Positions 33,240 through 44,912 are shown, numbered from the stretch's first letter. The stretch is 64,000 bases of DNA from Primula veris (GCA_963682055.1 OY821745.1:14143501-14207500), one strand, 5' to 3'. Notes: generated from the letters alone by a model not told the origin. Numbers and translations: made by a program.

Positions 33240-34650
33240 GTAAATTTTGTTTCGGTAAATTTTAAATAAGGTCGAATAGTTTGTTTGTTTTCATTTGGGT
33301 TCTAACAATTGAAAAAAAAAAAAACTATCCTATTAGTAATTGCGATTGTCGATTTTTAAAATCATCTAGTTTTGTGTCGGAGTTCCTTCTATTTATAATA
33401 GGATTATTCTGTTTCGATCAATTTTAAATATTGCCGAGTCATATGTTTTCTTTTCACATTCTCCCCATGATGCTGCGTGGCTATTAATAATAGGAACCAA
33501 AGAAGTTATCGGTTGACGATTACACGACCTTTTAATCCCATAGTTTTTTTTATTATATTAGGGAAATTTTGTTTTGGTAAACTTTAAATAAAGCTGAGTA
33601 GTATGTTTAGTTTCACAATGACACCTATGAAATTTGGGTACTAACAACTGAAACCAAAAAATCTAACCGATTAGTAATTGCGATTGTCGATTTTTAAGAT
33701 CTTGTAGCTTTGTGTCGGAGTTCCTTCTTTTTATAATAGAATTCTTTTGTTTCGGTCAGTTTTGAATACGGTCGAGTCGTATGTTTACTTTTCACATTCG
33801 TCCCATGACATGAGGCTATTAATAGTGGGAACCAAAAAAATTATCGGACGATTACACGACCTTTTAATGCCATAGTTTTTTTTAATTATAATAGGGAAAT
33901 TTTGTTTGGGTAAACTTTAAATAAGGCTTAGTAGTGTGTTCATTTACATAATTACACCTATGAAATTTGGGTACTGACATTTGAAACCAAAAAGCTAACC
34001 GATTAGTAATTGCGATTGTAGATTTTGAAGATCTTGTAGCTTTATGTCGAAGTTTCTTCTTTTTATAAGAAGATTCTTTTGTTTCGGTCAATTTTGAATA
34101 CGGTCGAGTCGTATGTTTACTTTTTCACATTTGTCCCATGACGTGAGACTATTAATAGTGGAAACCAAAAAAAAATCGGATGACGATTACACGACCATTT
34201 AATGCCATAGTTTATTATAATAGAAAAAATTTATTCGGGTAAACTTTAAATAAGGCCGAGTATTATGTTTCTTTTCATAATTACACCCATGGAGTTTAGG
34301 TACTAACAGTTGAAACTGAAAAAGATATGGGATGACGATTGTCAATTTTTAAGATCTATGTCATGTTTGTTTTTGTTTTTTATAAATAGAGTCCTTTGTT
34401 TCGATAAGCCTTAAATATGGTCGATTAATATCTTTGTTTTCATAATTATCACATGATGTCCGGCTAACTATTACACAACGATTGTCAATCTTTTAGATTT
34501 CGTAAATCTATGAAACAATTTCTTTTTTTTTATATAAAATAATTCTTTTGTTTAGTGGAACTTTAAATAAGGTTGCTTAGTATGTTTATTTTTCACATTC
34601 GTGCCAAGATGTGTGACTATTAATAGTTGGAACAAAAAACCTGGTAATAT
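33240..34650. repeat. Tandem array of ~160-bp monomers in alternating (dimeric) order
   Basis: A landmark like GTTTCGGTAAACTTTAAATAAGG / GTTTCGGTCAATTTTGAATACGG recurs near 33250, 33411, 33571, 33749, 33904, 34080, 34230, 34397 and 34550. Odd and even copies differ consistently: one type is followed by GTTTCATAATTACACC-ATGAA, the other by CATATGTTTACTTTTCACAT. The higher-order unit is therefore a dimer of about 325 bp. Copies diverge by tens of percent. Confidence 0.85.
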
Positions 34651-34673
34651 GGTGATCTTATACTGTTTTTTAT

Positions 34674-35745
34674 ACGCAGCTTTTATGAATTCAGCTGACC
34701 CAACATTAGTTGCGGTAAAACACAATATAATATAAGAAAAAATAAGTTCATCGTTTTAATTTGACTCAAAAATCTGGTAATATGGTGATCTTATACTATT
34801 TTTTTTTAATCATTTTATACTTGTTTTCTTGTTCGCACAATATATTCCCCCACCTACAATCGATTAGGTGCCATGTGAGCATGATGTGCTCTCTCGTCAA
34901 TACATCAAGCATAACTTAATTTTAATATGAGACGAATATTACAATATACAATATATATATTATGAATCACTACAATTGAAATCAATGAGTTGAAACCCAT
35001 ACATTGACACTCTAATAAGCAACATGTTGTTAGTTTTTCCACAATTTTATGTTGCTTATTGTAGTTTTATTGACGTCATAGCTAGTCAAGCTTCAAATGT
35101 AGTGTAAGTGTCATGTTCATGTTATTTCTCTATCTTAGTTTAGTCATTTTAAAATATGAACCAATGATCTGTCAATACTTGCGTATTGCTTGAAAGAGAA
35201 AGGAATATATAAGCAATTCCCTAAATTTTAAGTATTTTGCTTAATCAAATTTCTATGCTTTTATAATTTATGAATTTTGCAACAATCTAAGTCACACGGT
35301 TTGTTAGTTCTGAAGTTGGACTATCCCTCAATTATATTAGCAATTATAAAAAGGTCATGGTTTCTTAGTTCAAGTTATTAACTTTCATACTTTGATATGT
35401 TTTTATAATATAAACTACATATTTGCATCTCAAGTATTCAAACTATGAACAACAACACAACTTTTACAAAGCCTAATAAAAAGAACTCGATGAATACTAG
35501 TATACTCAGTGTTGATCAAACAATAGATGATCTTGAAAGACAGATTGTACATCGGCATCTGGCGATCACCCACTTGATTTGTAAAATCCTTGATTGGTCC
35601 AATTACATATATTGTAAAATTATTTACTTAACACTACTGTTCAGAAACACCAAGTATTGCTCGAGTATAATAATAATTAAACTATAAGACAAATTTATGG
35701 AATGATTCATTAAGATGTGTATAAATGTTTTACATTCTCCAGTTC
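34674..35745. repeat. Duplicated segment, copy B (free of the insertions in copy A)
   Basis: Colinear with copy A (15150-20445) without the LTR or hAT insertions. It joins the tandem array on its left and carries the small ORF 35445-35687. Confidence 0.9.
35445..35687 (+). CDS. Small ORF conserved in the duplicated segment (80 aa, copy B)
   Basis: Same start, frame and stop as the copy at 20158, with seven extra residues (KKNSMNT) after FTKPN. Shared core SILSVDQT, DLERQIV, RHL, LICKILDWSN, KIIYLTLL. No family recognised. Its survival in two diverged copies is suggestive but not proof that it is translated. Confidence 0.3.
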   Translation: MNNNTTFTKPNKKNSMNTSILSVDQTIDDLERQIVHRHLAITHLICKILDWSNYIYCKIIYLTLLFRNTKYCSSIIIIKL

Positions 35746-38200
35746 ATTTAACACAAACATAGAGACGAGTAGACGACCAACAAGTTAAGAGGATCCTTAA
35801 AATATGCTACTTTGGGGACATATATGGTTAGAGCAGTTATTTTATCATATTATGGGATGTAAATATAGTATGTTAAGCCGATGATATTGACCATATCGTT
35901 TATTTGGAAGGAGACGTCACTATATATAAGGTTTGGGGTAATCGAGACAAAATATGCTAATTTGGGGACAAAATATGCTAATTTGGGGACATACATATGA
36001 TTTTACTTATATTGACTCTAACAATAATGAATTTTATTTGATCTCAAATAGGAAAGATCAGTGTATCAGACTTTGTGATTTTTGAATTATTAGACATCAC
36101 GACCGTCACCCCGCACATTTGCTTTCGAGCCATATTCATTACAGATGAAGCGATATTCCCAGTCATGTCTCGGATGTTCACTACAATACCAATAAGGATC
36201 GATCATTGTCGAGATATTGAGGTCATTTAGTGTTGTACACTCTGATATAATGTTACTTTTCTTCGTTTTTTAATTCTCGTGAAAGTTATATCTACACCGG
36301 ACATAGTGATGATTCTGTTTATATCTACGACCGTTTGACCAGAAATCTGATAGGAAAATTAGATCATCATAATGATTTTGTATGATATCTAGTTGACATA
36401 GAGAGAGACATAAATGAACTTGCTGTGGGATGATCTTGTGTTTTAGTGGGACATGCATAGATATGAAGATTAACTCTTGGTCGACATGTTGATGAACTCG
36501 GCCTATTTTGATAGTGAAGCAAGAGTAAAATGTATGATTTGCTTCAATGTGAATGAACGAAATGATTATTTGTTTTTTTTTTTGTTTCACTTTACTTTTA
36601 GTTTTGTTCTTTCATGTGTTTTTTGCTTTATTTCGTATATCATTCTAGTATGAACGGGAGATGCCTCCGATGATGTGATAGATTTCTTTGGGCTTTTTTT
36701 GTCTGTTGATTATAGTTTGTGAGTTCTATAAAAACTTACTTTTTTAGAAAAAAACAATTTTTCGGACACTGGTCGTCTTAAAAGTGTGCAATTTTATAAA
36801 AAAATATTTTCCTATCAAGAGTACTAGGCCCAATTCTAGTAATAAAATTTATAATTGCTTGGCAAGATCAGGTCTTCCATAAAGAAAATCTGACGTGACC
36901 TGTTACTATTTTATAGATTTATTTTTTTAACAAAAAAACATTATGATTTTTTCACAATCTTATCATTACGTAGTTTCGGACTGACCGCGACATGTAAAGT
37001 TATTTTTTGCTTTTTGTAAGTGACAAAAGAATAATACTAACACGTCAAAATTTCAATTCATGTAAACATTTCAATTCACGTAAGGACATGTAAAAATTCC
37101 AATTCGTATGATATATACTACTATCAAGTGAATTTTTAACGTTTTTAGAAAATAAACTGGCTTGTTCGAGCCACGTAGAAAACAACATAACTTACAAACA
37201 CACAAACATGGATTTACAACTTTTACAAAAATGTATTCTAATAAAATAACAAGCTACAACTTGAACAAAAAAAAGTCAATTGGCTACTATCAAGCAACAC
37301 GAAAACCGAATGACCATGATATCAAATAATATCTCAAACTGATATGAATAACAATAAAAGCTATCGATACATTATACATTCATGATAGACTATTAGACAA
37401 AATGACATAAGCAATCAAATACAAATGAGATTAACAGGCAACCCAGTTTGCCAAATGTTAATAAACTTGTTTAACACCGGGTGCGACAACAACCCAATGG
37501 TCTAATAACAAAACAAGAAGAAAAATAATCAGAAACTACTTGTTCAAAACTACATTAATACTAATAACGGATCCCACTAAGAAAACATATTAATAAACTA
37601 AACAGTTTCTAAAGTGCATGCAGAGTTTAAGCACCCCAATAAAAGCATTTCTTGAGTTAAATAAAAAAATTGATATTTAGTTACTTGCTAGTCCTTAGCG
37701 TCATCCACACTCGTCTTCTTCTTAAAAAACCGTTCCAAAATAATTAGAATATACACACAAGTTCGTACATAAACCATCATCTTAGTTCACCACGTCTTTC
37801 AAGAAACGAATGATACTACTTACTTTATGGCCAACTAGTCCTCGTTCACCGATTTTCCCTCACATCCGCTCTCTATCATATAACATTGACATTGTTTTTA
37901 CATTAAATAGGTGAGAGAGTCCTCATATTACGAGCTGATTTATAGTTTTGATTTTTTTTTGTTATTTCATTTGTATGTACATATTTTATTAGATACATGA
38001 TATTTTCATTTAATTTGAAAGTTTTTTTTTATTCACGACCTCCACTATTATTATTTTATATTCTGAAAAAGAGGTTTATGGCTCAATCCGCATCATTGGA
38101 AGATTGTTGAGTTAAGAAAAGAAAACCTAATAAAATAACAAGTAAACGATTTAAATAATTATTTAGAAATAATAAATAAAGAGAGGTGAAATTACATCAG
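35746..38200. other. Intergenic, mostly unassigned; one exon-like patch
   Basis: 36053-36228 reads as SVSDFVIFELLDITTVTPHI followed by CFRAIFITDEAIFPVMSRMF on the plus strand before a stop, a coding-like patch of unknown origin. The phrase AATTTGGGGACATA occurs three times near 35810-35995. I see no further gene or element. Confidence 0.35.
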
Positions 38201-38717
38201 ATACAATTACTTAAGAATATCCGAAAGAATTCGGGTATCCATCGGGGTATTTAAATTATATAATGCACGGATACGAGTTTGCATGTCTGACAGGACACGA
38301 CACGGACACGCCAAACCAATAATTTTTAAAAATTTAGGATACGACTCGGTAAAGACACAACACTTAATATGATATATAGTTATATTTTTCATATATATGA
38401 CAAAATTTTCTACTTAATCAAAAAACAATAATTTCTATATATGTGAAACGGAGTCTTTTATAAATGTCAAAATCATGGTGACGTGATAGTATAATCATGC
38501 AAATTGTTTAATATTATTATTTTGATGTGATAGTATAATCATGCAAATTCTTTAATATTATTATTTTGATGTAAGTATCATCAAATATGCAATTGGCAAA
38601 TTTATGTAAATTCTACATTTTCATAGAGCAATATAAATTGTTCTGGGTTAAAAAACTTTCCAAATTTAACTCATATTTGTTAGCTAATAATGCCCGACTC
38701 GCGTGTCTAAATGATTT
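38201..38717. other. Degraded repeat around the solo LTR
   Basis: A high-copy-looking phrase (TCTGACAGGACACGACACGG at 38286) and a matching GTGTCCGACTC just right of the LTR suggest an older element that the solo LTR interrupted. A 38-bp phrase (GTGATAGTATAATCATGCAA and on) is tandemly duplicated at 38482 and 38526. Confidence 0.35.
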
Positions 38718-39290
38718 TGATAGAACATAAAAATTATACTCGAATATTCTATTCGGGTAATAATCAACCCACTTTATAAATGGGTATCCAACGCTTAAAT
38801 GAGTCATCACATGCCTTTTATAGGAGAATAAGCTATTACTACCAAAAGACCAAACCCACTCAACTGGAGACCCATGTCTGAAAACCCCCCTGAGATTGAG
38901 ACATTTGTCAACATTCTAGAAAGCATAGTTGTCTATAAATAGCCAACTACTCCTCCTAGAAAAGAACCAGAAAATCTATTCAAAAATTATAGAGAGAAGT
39001 TGAGAAAAGAGATAAACAAGTTAAAGCTTATCACGCCAAGAAATAAACCGAGCAGAGATAAAGCCGAGCACCGAATAAAAGGGGAGAAAGACCAATAAGA
39101 GAGATTAAGTAGTCAAATCGAGCACAATTGTAATACAGAGATACTGATCCGAGTAAGTGTAATACTCCGAATAAGGATAATAATCCGAGCAATAATAAAT
39201 ATCAAGAAGTGTCCATTATTTATAACTTGATTTACCATTATATTATTGTTGAAAAGTCTAACTTGACCGACCAAAGTTATGGCTTTATCA
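38718..39290 (+). mobile_element. Solo LTR (573 bp) of the same family as the left-hand retrotransposon
   Basis: Starts TGATAGAACATAAAAATT, ends GTTATGGCTTTATCA; the perfect 5-bp duplication GATTT is at 38713-38717 and 39291-39295. TATA box CTATAAATAGC near 38933. Aligned with 9349-9916 over its whole length. The intact duplication with a single LTR shows that the element was reduced by LTR-LTR recombination. Confidence 0.95.
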
Positions 39291-39424
39291 GATTTATAAA
39301 GAAACACAAAGAAACTCCACTTGCCGTGTCCGACTCTTAAGTTTTTTTCCACTGACAAGTTGTTTTCGTAGACAAAATCGGATTCGAAAACGGTATCGAG
39401 TTGAATGAATCTTTTTACAAATGA

Positions 39425-39805
39425 GTTCGAAAGAATTCGGGTGGGTTTATTATCTTTTGTTACCTTTGTTTATTAATTTTTTTTTGCTTTTTGTACATTA
39501 GTTTCTTAATTTTTCTTTTTTAACATTGGTTTCTTCAAATTTTCTCTTTTTTATATTGATTTCTTTTTTTTTTTTCCTTATATACATTGGTTTATACTTG
39601 TTTTCCTTTTTTGTGTCAATTTTCAAATCTGAAACTTGGACACATATCTTTTATGCTACGGGTTTTTTGACAGTTTGAAAGAAAAGTAAAAAATGGTCAA
39701 AAACGAAAAAAAATAATAGAAACAAAGGAAAAAAATAATTAAAAAAGCAATGTACAAAAAAAAAAGTCAATAAATAAAATGTACCTATAAAACCCGAATT
39801 CCAGT
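39425..39805. mobile_element. Inverted-repeat element (MITE-like, long terminal inverted repeats)
   Basis: GAATTCGGGTGGGTTTATTA at the left (39433) is matched by the complement of ...AAAACCCGAATTC at 39800, and the similarity continues inward for about 80-100 bases through T-rich sequence (TTTTTGTACATT in both arms). Target duplication not found, so class is open (Mutator-like or foldback). Confidence 0.5.
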
Positions 39806-39959
39806 GGGATTTTTACCATTTTCCATCTAAACAAATAAGGGAATTTAAAATATTAAAATAAAAAAATAAAAAAATAAAAAAGGAATTTCAATCCTGAAAA
39901 TTAAAATAATAATACCAGTATAAGCGAGTAAGTAAACCCTAATTTTGATTTTTGGATAT

Positions 39960-40015
39960 CACAACTCTCTCTCTCTATCTCTCCCGCTCTCTCTGTTTCC
40001 TCTGTTTTAGTGGTA
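39960..40015 (+). promoter_or_regulatory. Candidate 5'UTR exon of the RNase H2B gene
   Basis: A CT-rich leader (ACTCTCTCTCTCTATCTCTC) ends in a strong donor, TTAGTG^GTAAGTG, with no ATG. The next convincing coding exon on this strand is at 44913. A long 5'UTR intron is therefore likely; no transcript evidence is available. Confidence 0.4.
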
Positions 40016-40629
40016 AGTGATTTGCCTAATTAAGAAAATGTACTTTTTATTTATTTATTTATATCTTTTATAGTTTTTTACTAGCTTCTCTCAGGATTTC
40101 TCTATTGTGTTGAAAAATTAGGATCTTTTTCTTTTAATCCAAATAAACCATGTGGGTTCTTTTAAGTTTGCTTTTTTAGTGAAATTTACAATTATTTTAT
40201 CATTTTTTTTTTTTTGAGCTTTTGCATATTTAGTTTGTTTAGTACCTTATTTGTTACAAATTTTGAGCAAATAAGTTTGCTTTTATTGAGGTTTACAAAT
40301 AAGTTTTGATTTAAAATGAACCTTCTATTTTTTCAGGCTACATTTTGTAAAAAGTACATTTTTAGGACCTTACTGTGTTGAAAAATGGATCTTTTTTTAT
40401 TTTAATCCAAATAAACCAAGTGGGTTCTTTCAAGTTTGCTTCTTTAGTTAAAAAATACCATTATTTTATCAATGTTTTTTTGCTGCTTATACATATTTAG
40501 TTGGTGTAGGACCTTATTTGTTACAACTTTTGAGCAAATAAGTTTACTCTGTTTAAGCGGTAAGTCATTTTCTAAAGAATAAAATTTAGTTCAATTTATA
40601 ATGCTTGCATTATTTTTTACTAGCTTCTC

Positions 40630-41450
40630 TGTAACACCTCAGTGGCTTTGGTAGTGGAAGAGGGGAAGATGTGTAAAGAATAAAAGAGAGGGGCTATTTC
40701 GCAAAGTTGGGAAAGTATTATCTGAGTTCAGCTTTTAATATCTCGCTATACTTGTAACAGAATAGAATAGCTCTCAATATACTTGTAACAGAATAACTAC
40801 TATCCCTATATATAGTCGGGGAGATATTTTGTACGGTTACCTTTTGTTCATTCTGAATAAAATCACTCTCTCTAGAGATTTGGAGGCAGTTCCCCTCGAA
40901 GAGAACAGTTACATACATATCAATGTATATATATCTATACTATTACTTTATGTGTAGAGGTCTTATGAGGCCTTGAAACAAATATTTGCAAAAAAACCTC
41001 TCTAATTAATTTATTTACCAAAATACCTTTAATTTAAAAAGAAAAAACTGCCCAGCAATATAAACCGTATAGAAACTGCTCCCTCTTATTTCTTCCCAAT
41101 CCCACTTTAGAAACTGCTCCCTCTTATTTCTTCTCAATCTCACTTTCTAACCCCTTCTCGCAGAGTAATATTATCCTCTCTCTATATATATATTTTACAG
41201 TTTTACTCCTTATTTATTTTTAGTGAAGATTTTACTCTCTCTATCACAGGTATTCTGATTTTTTTAGTATTATGTAAATTTTATAAACGATTATCGATAA
41301 CCCATACGTTACACCACACATCACGTGGGCACGCCCGCTAGTATACCTATATACATACACTTCATCACCATATTATTATATATTCCGATAAATTCTCTTA
41401 ATATTCGAATATACGCGTTTATAAACTGTAACGGGAGCTGAGAAGCTACA
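40630..41450 (+). mobile_element. Solo LTR (~413 bp without its nested Helitron)
   Basis: Starts TGTAACACCTCAGTGGC and ends GAGAAGCTACA; flanks TTCTC and TTCTT are a one-mismatch target duplication. It splits a repeat module whose other copies run TAGCTTCTCTCAGGATTTCT uninterrupted. A TATA-like CTATATATAGTC (near 40806) and AATAAA (near 40856) lie in the right order. Size is typical of Ty1/copia LTRs; superfamily not proven. Confidence 0.75.
40934..41341 (+). mobile_element. Non-autonomous Helitron (408 bp) nested in the solo LTR
   Basis: Starts TCTATACTATTAC, ends CTAG, lies exactly between A and T, and has a GC-rich hairpin (GTGGGCACGCCCG) just before the CTAG end. This is the full Helitron signature. 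No Rep/helicase coding. Confidence 0.85.
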
Positions 41451-42571
41451 TTCTTTCAGAAGGAGTTCTCTATTGTGTTGAAAATTTAGGATCTTTTTAT
41501 TTTAATCCAAATAAACCATGTGGGTTTTTTAAAGTTCATTTCTTTAATTCAAAAATACCATTATTATCAATGGTTTTGTTCTGCTTGTACATATTTAGTT
41601 TGTTTAGGACCTTATTTGTTACACATTTTTGAGCAAATAAGTTTGCTTTTATTGATGTTTACAAAGAAGCTTTTATTCAGGCTAGAAAATAGTGCCAAGC
41701 AAATGCAATGTAGCTTCTAGTGTGAAAATGGAAAAAAAAAAAATACTCCAATTTATCATGTTTGTATAGATTTTTACTAGCTTCTCTCACGAGGATCTCT
41801 CTATTGCATTGAAAAATTAGGATCTTTTTATTTAAATCCAAGTAAACCCAAGTGGGTTCTTTCAAGTTCGCTTCTTTAGTTGAAATATACTAATAATTTA
41901 TCAATGGTTTTATTCTGCTTGTGCATATGTTTCTTTAGGACCTTATTTATTACGACTTTTGAGCAACTTTTATTGAGGTTTACAAAGAAGCTTTTCTTCA
42001 GGGTAGGAAATAGATATGTAAAAAAGTTCAGAACTAAGCTAGGAAATAGCCAAGCAAATGCAATGTAGCTTGTAGTGGTAAAATTGGAAAAATTGACTAC
42101 ATTTTGTAAAAAAGTACATTTTTAGTTGAGGACATTCTTACTAGAAACCAACTTTTTATTTTTTCAGGCTAGAAAATAGATCTGCAAAAAATTTAATGTA
42201 ATTTAATTTTTCAGGCTAGCAAAGCAAATGCAATGTGTAGCTTGTAGTGGGAAAATTAAAAAAATTGACTACATTTTGTAAAAAAAAAACATTCTTAGAT
42301 TGAGGCTCGTTATTATCAAATAAGTGAACACTATGGCTGCTTCCATTTTCCTCAAATATAGGCTGCGTTAAGAAGAAATAATTGGAAGGGAACTTTGTTT
42401 ATCAAGCTTAAAGAACTAGCCTTTAGAAACAAGGAATGTAGCGATTCGGATTAGATGTGTTTTGATCTTTTATGGTCATTTTTTTGTGTATGGTTTGGAT
42501 ATTCAGTTGAAAATACCAACTAGAATGTGGTAAAATACTCTAGTTGTGCATTGATGATAGCTTGTTGTTAG

Positions 42572-42850
42572 GCCTTGTTTGTTTGGTGGGAATGTATGGT
42601 GGGATTATAGGGTGGGATCATATTAGAATTCAAGTGGCCCTTACAAATGATTTGTTTGGTTAGACATTTTAGGACCGGACTATTTGTCCATTTTCGACAT
42701 CAAATGACCCCAAAATGGTGATTTTACAATATCATGGGGTGTGAAATTAGTAGTCCCGGGACTATATGTGAAACGGTCATTCATAATCTCAAGACAAACC
42801 CCACTTGAACTCATAGTCCTGGGACTATGAAACCTGCAACCAGACAAAAA
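42572..42850. mobile_element. MITE-like inverted-repeat element
   Basis: Left end GGCCTTGTTTGTTTGGTGGG, right end CCTGCAACCAGACAAAAAAG as imperfect inverted repeats, with internal symmetric phrases (AGTCCCGGGACTAT, AGTCCTGGGACTAT). The GGCCTTGTTTG end is common among plant hAT and PIF/Harbinger MITEs; the target duplication is not clear. Confidence 0.5.
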
Positions 42851-43078
42851 AGTATTTTGCTTGATACTCATTACTAGCTATAATTGCTTGGAATGTTACA
42901 TATTTTATGTAAGGCATTAGTATGTAGTTTTTGGCATTAGTATCTAACCCCATTTATACTTTTGTTGTTTAAAGGTCTTTTGCTTGATAGGATTTACTCA
43001 CTATAGTTGCTTGGAGTGTTATGTAGCTATCCTAATACGATCAAACTGTGTTTTGAGACAATCAAATGAATAAATATA

Positions 43079-43420
43079 CAGGGGCAGCCCTATGGGTTAC
43101 CACGCCCTAGGGAGTAATTTTTTTGTTAAATAAATGCGCCCTTTAAAAATAATAATAAGCAAATAGAAAATTTTGATTTTAAACTAAGTATTAATATTGA
43201 GTGCCATAAGCTAGTAGAAGTGTTCTCGTAGCTCAGTTGGTAGATTGATTTCTGTTCAGTTGTACGTCATGAGTTTGATCCCTGCGCCACGAGCCTTTTT
43301 TTTCCTATTTCTTTAGAAGAATAAAAAAAAGTAGGAGGCAGAATGGTTGGAACCCATGACGTTCAAATGATGAACATGGAAGTTAGTAGTTAGTACCTTC
43401 AACCAATAGAAGACAAGCAC
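43079..43420. mobile_element. Degraded element with two tRNA-like stretches
   Basis: It begins CAGGGGCAGCCCTATGGGTT, a TE-terminus-like sequence. At 43221-43297 is a tRNA-like stretch on plus: TCTCGTAGCTCAGTTGGTAGA (box A), GAGTTTGATCCC (box B) and an acceptor-like pairing CTCGT / ACGAG, followed by T8. At about 43332-43410 the minus strand has another, with GGGTTCCAACC. Neither folds into a sound tRNA. They may be SINE heads or tRNA relics carried by the element. Confidence 0.4.
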
Positions 43421-43439
43421 TTTATGTCAATTATTATGA

Positions 43440-44912
43440 CTTATCTTTTACATATCCAAATAAAGATAGAATTCACCCTGAATTTGGGTCTGGGTTGTCT
43501 TGGTAAAGGACCTCCCCTGGAAACATAGTATTATAATAAATAACTTGATTAAAATAAAGTTCAATGGTTGCCGATTCAAGATGGCAAGTCTCCGGTAGCT
43601 GAGTCTAGATGGCAAGTCTCCAAAACTACTCTCAAAGTGGGGAAGTTTAACCCAATTTTTTTTGGGATAATTGTTCACAGTTTTTACATCTATTTACAAT
43701 CAAAATTCATAAAGTCCTAGAAATTGAATTTAGGAATAATATTTCAAATTTTATTAGTTTAACTGCCAAAACTTGTTAACTGTTCCCACGATAGATGATG
43801 GGTATGATTCATTTTAGTATTAGTATGTAGATTTGTTGAGTTCAATGATACAGAAACCATGAATAATCAACGATTAATCGGTAAAACGTTGGAAATCCGT
43901 GCCTAACTGTACAAGTTGGGAAAAATGGTCAAATTTAATCATGGAGTTGGTCAACTAGCAATTAATCGGATAAATTGGGGATTAATCGGCAAAATGCGAA
44001 GTCAATGACTAATTGACAAAATGCAAATCAATGATTAATCAGAAAAATTGGTGATTAACCGAACAAATCGGTGATTAACCAGTATAGTTTAATCCAAGAT
44101 TAATCGGTGAGGTGGAGGCAACTGATCTCTGATTAGCGTTTTTTTACAACCTTAAAAATCGACTTAATTGCTTATAGTGTATGATTTTTTCTCAGCTGAT
44201 GTGTTTATGCATTGCACCTAAATTATCACTTCTATCCTGATGTAGACTTCCTGTAGTCATTTTTACCTTTTTATCATCAATCACTTTACTTCGCAACAAT
44301 GGTAAGTGGAATTTGTTGAACTATTCATAAAAATCTAGTCTTTGGACAATCAACATAGTGTGACTATGATGAGAATGTCTTTTAACGGTTACTAAATGAG
44401 CCGAAGATCCATCGGTACTGATTAGTGATTAGACTGTGGTAAATGTCCTCATTTTGTTACCGGAATGATACGCTTGTTGGATAACATTATCTTGATATGC
44501 ATTATGGATAACATTATCTTGATATGCATTACCAGATGTAGTATCTTGAAGTATTATACATGTCGTAAATGAAAGTATTACTTAATGTTTCTTTGTACCT
44601 GACTAGATCAATTGATGTGTTGATTCTGTGGTATTGCTAACTAAGAATACTACCTCTCCTTATGTCACTGCAATTTTTTTTACGCCTTAGCTAATTAGAT
44701 ATATATATTTTTTTCACTCTTTGCTAATCACAGTTAATAATGTCCCAGGTAAACCGCTGCTTCAACGTTCACTGCACTACAAACCATTGCGTCCATGACT
44801 CTAGTCTTGTATGTTTACGAGAGTTACAATTAGATTCTCTCCTTATCATTGAACTGAAACGACTGGACTTTTTTCCATTCATCATATTTACGCTTGCAAA
44901 CATCCTTCTACA
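43440..44912. other. End of the presumed 5'UTR intron and leader of RNase H2B
   Basis: It contains a patch of AATCGG / GATTAATC repeats (about 43870-44120) and a 23-bp tandem duplication (GGATAACATTATCTTGATATGCATT) near 44479-44530. A likely acceptor is AATCACAG near 44732. Short upstream ATGs lie between that acceptor and 44913. Confidence 0.4.

Larger units (their letters stand above)
40082..42260. repeat. Four or more diverged ~300-bp modules in the presumed RNase H2B 5'UTR intron
   Basis: The core TTGTGTTGAAAA-TTAGGATC, then TTTTAATCCAAATAAACCA-GTGGGTT and GCTTCTTTAGT, recurs near 40107, 40375, 41472 and 41801. A second core, AAATGCAATGTAGCTT-TAGTG, recurs near 41701, 42057 and 42228. 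One module is split by the solo LTR. Confidence 0.8.

Noticed and set aside
36270..36590. 106-codon frame on minus
   Set aside because: His/Ile-rich reading of simple AT-rich sequence with no protein-like blocks or splice support.
43221..43297. A functional tRNA gene
   Set aside because: Box A, box B and part of the acceptor pairing are present, but anticodon and T stems do not close; better a tRNA-derived relic.
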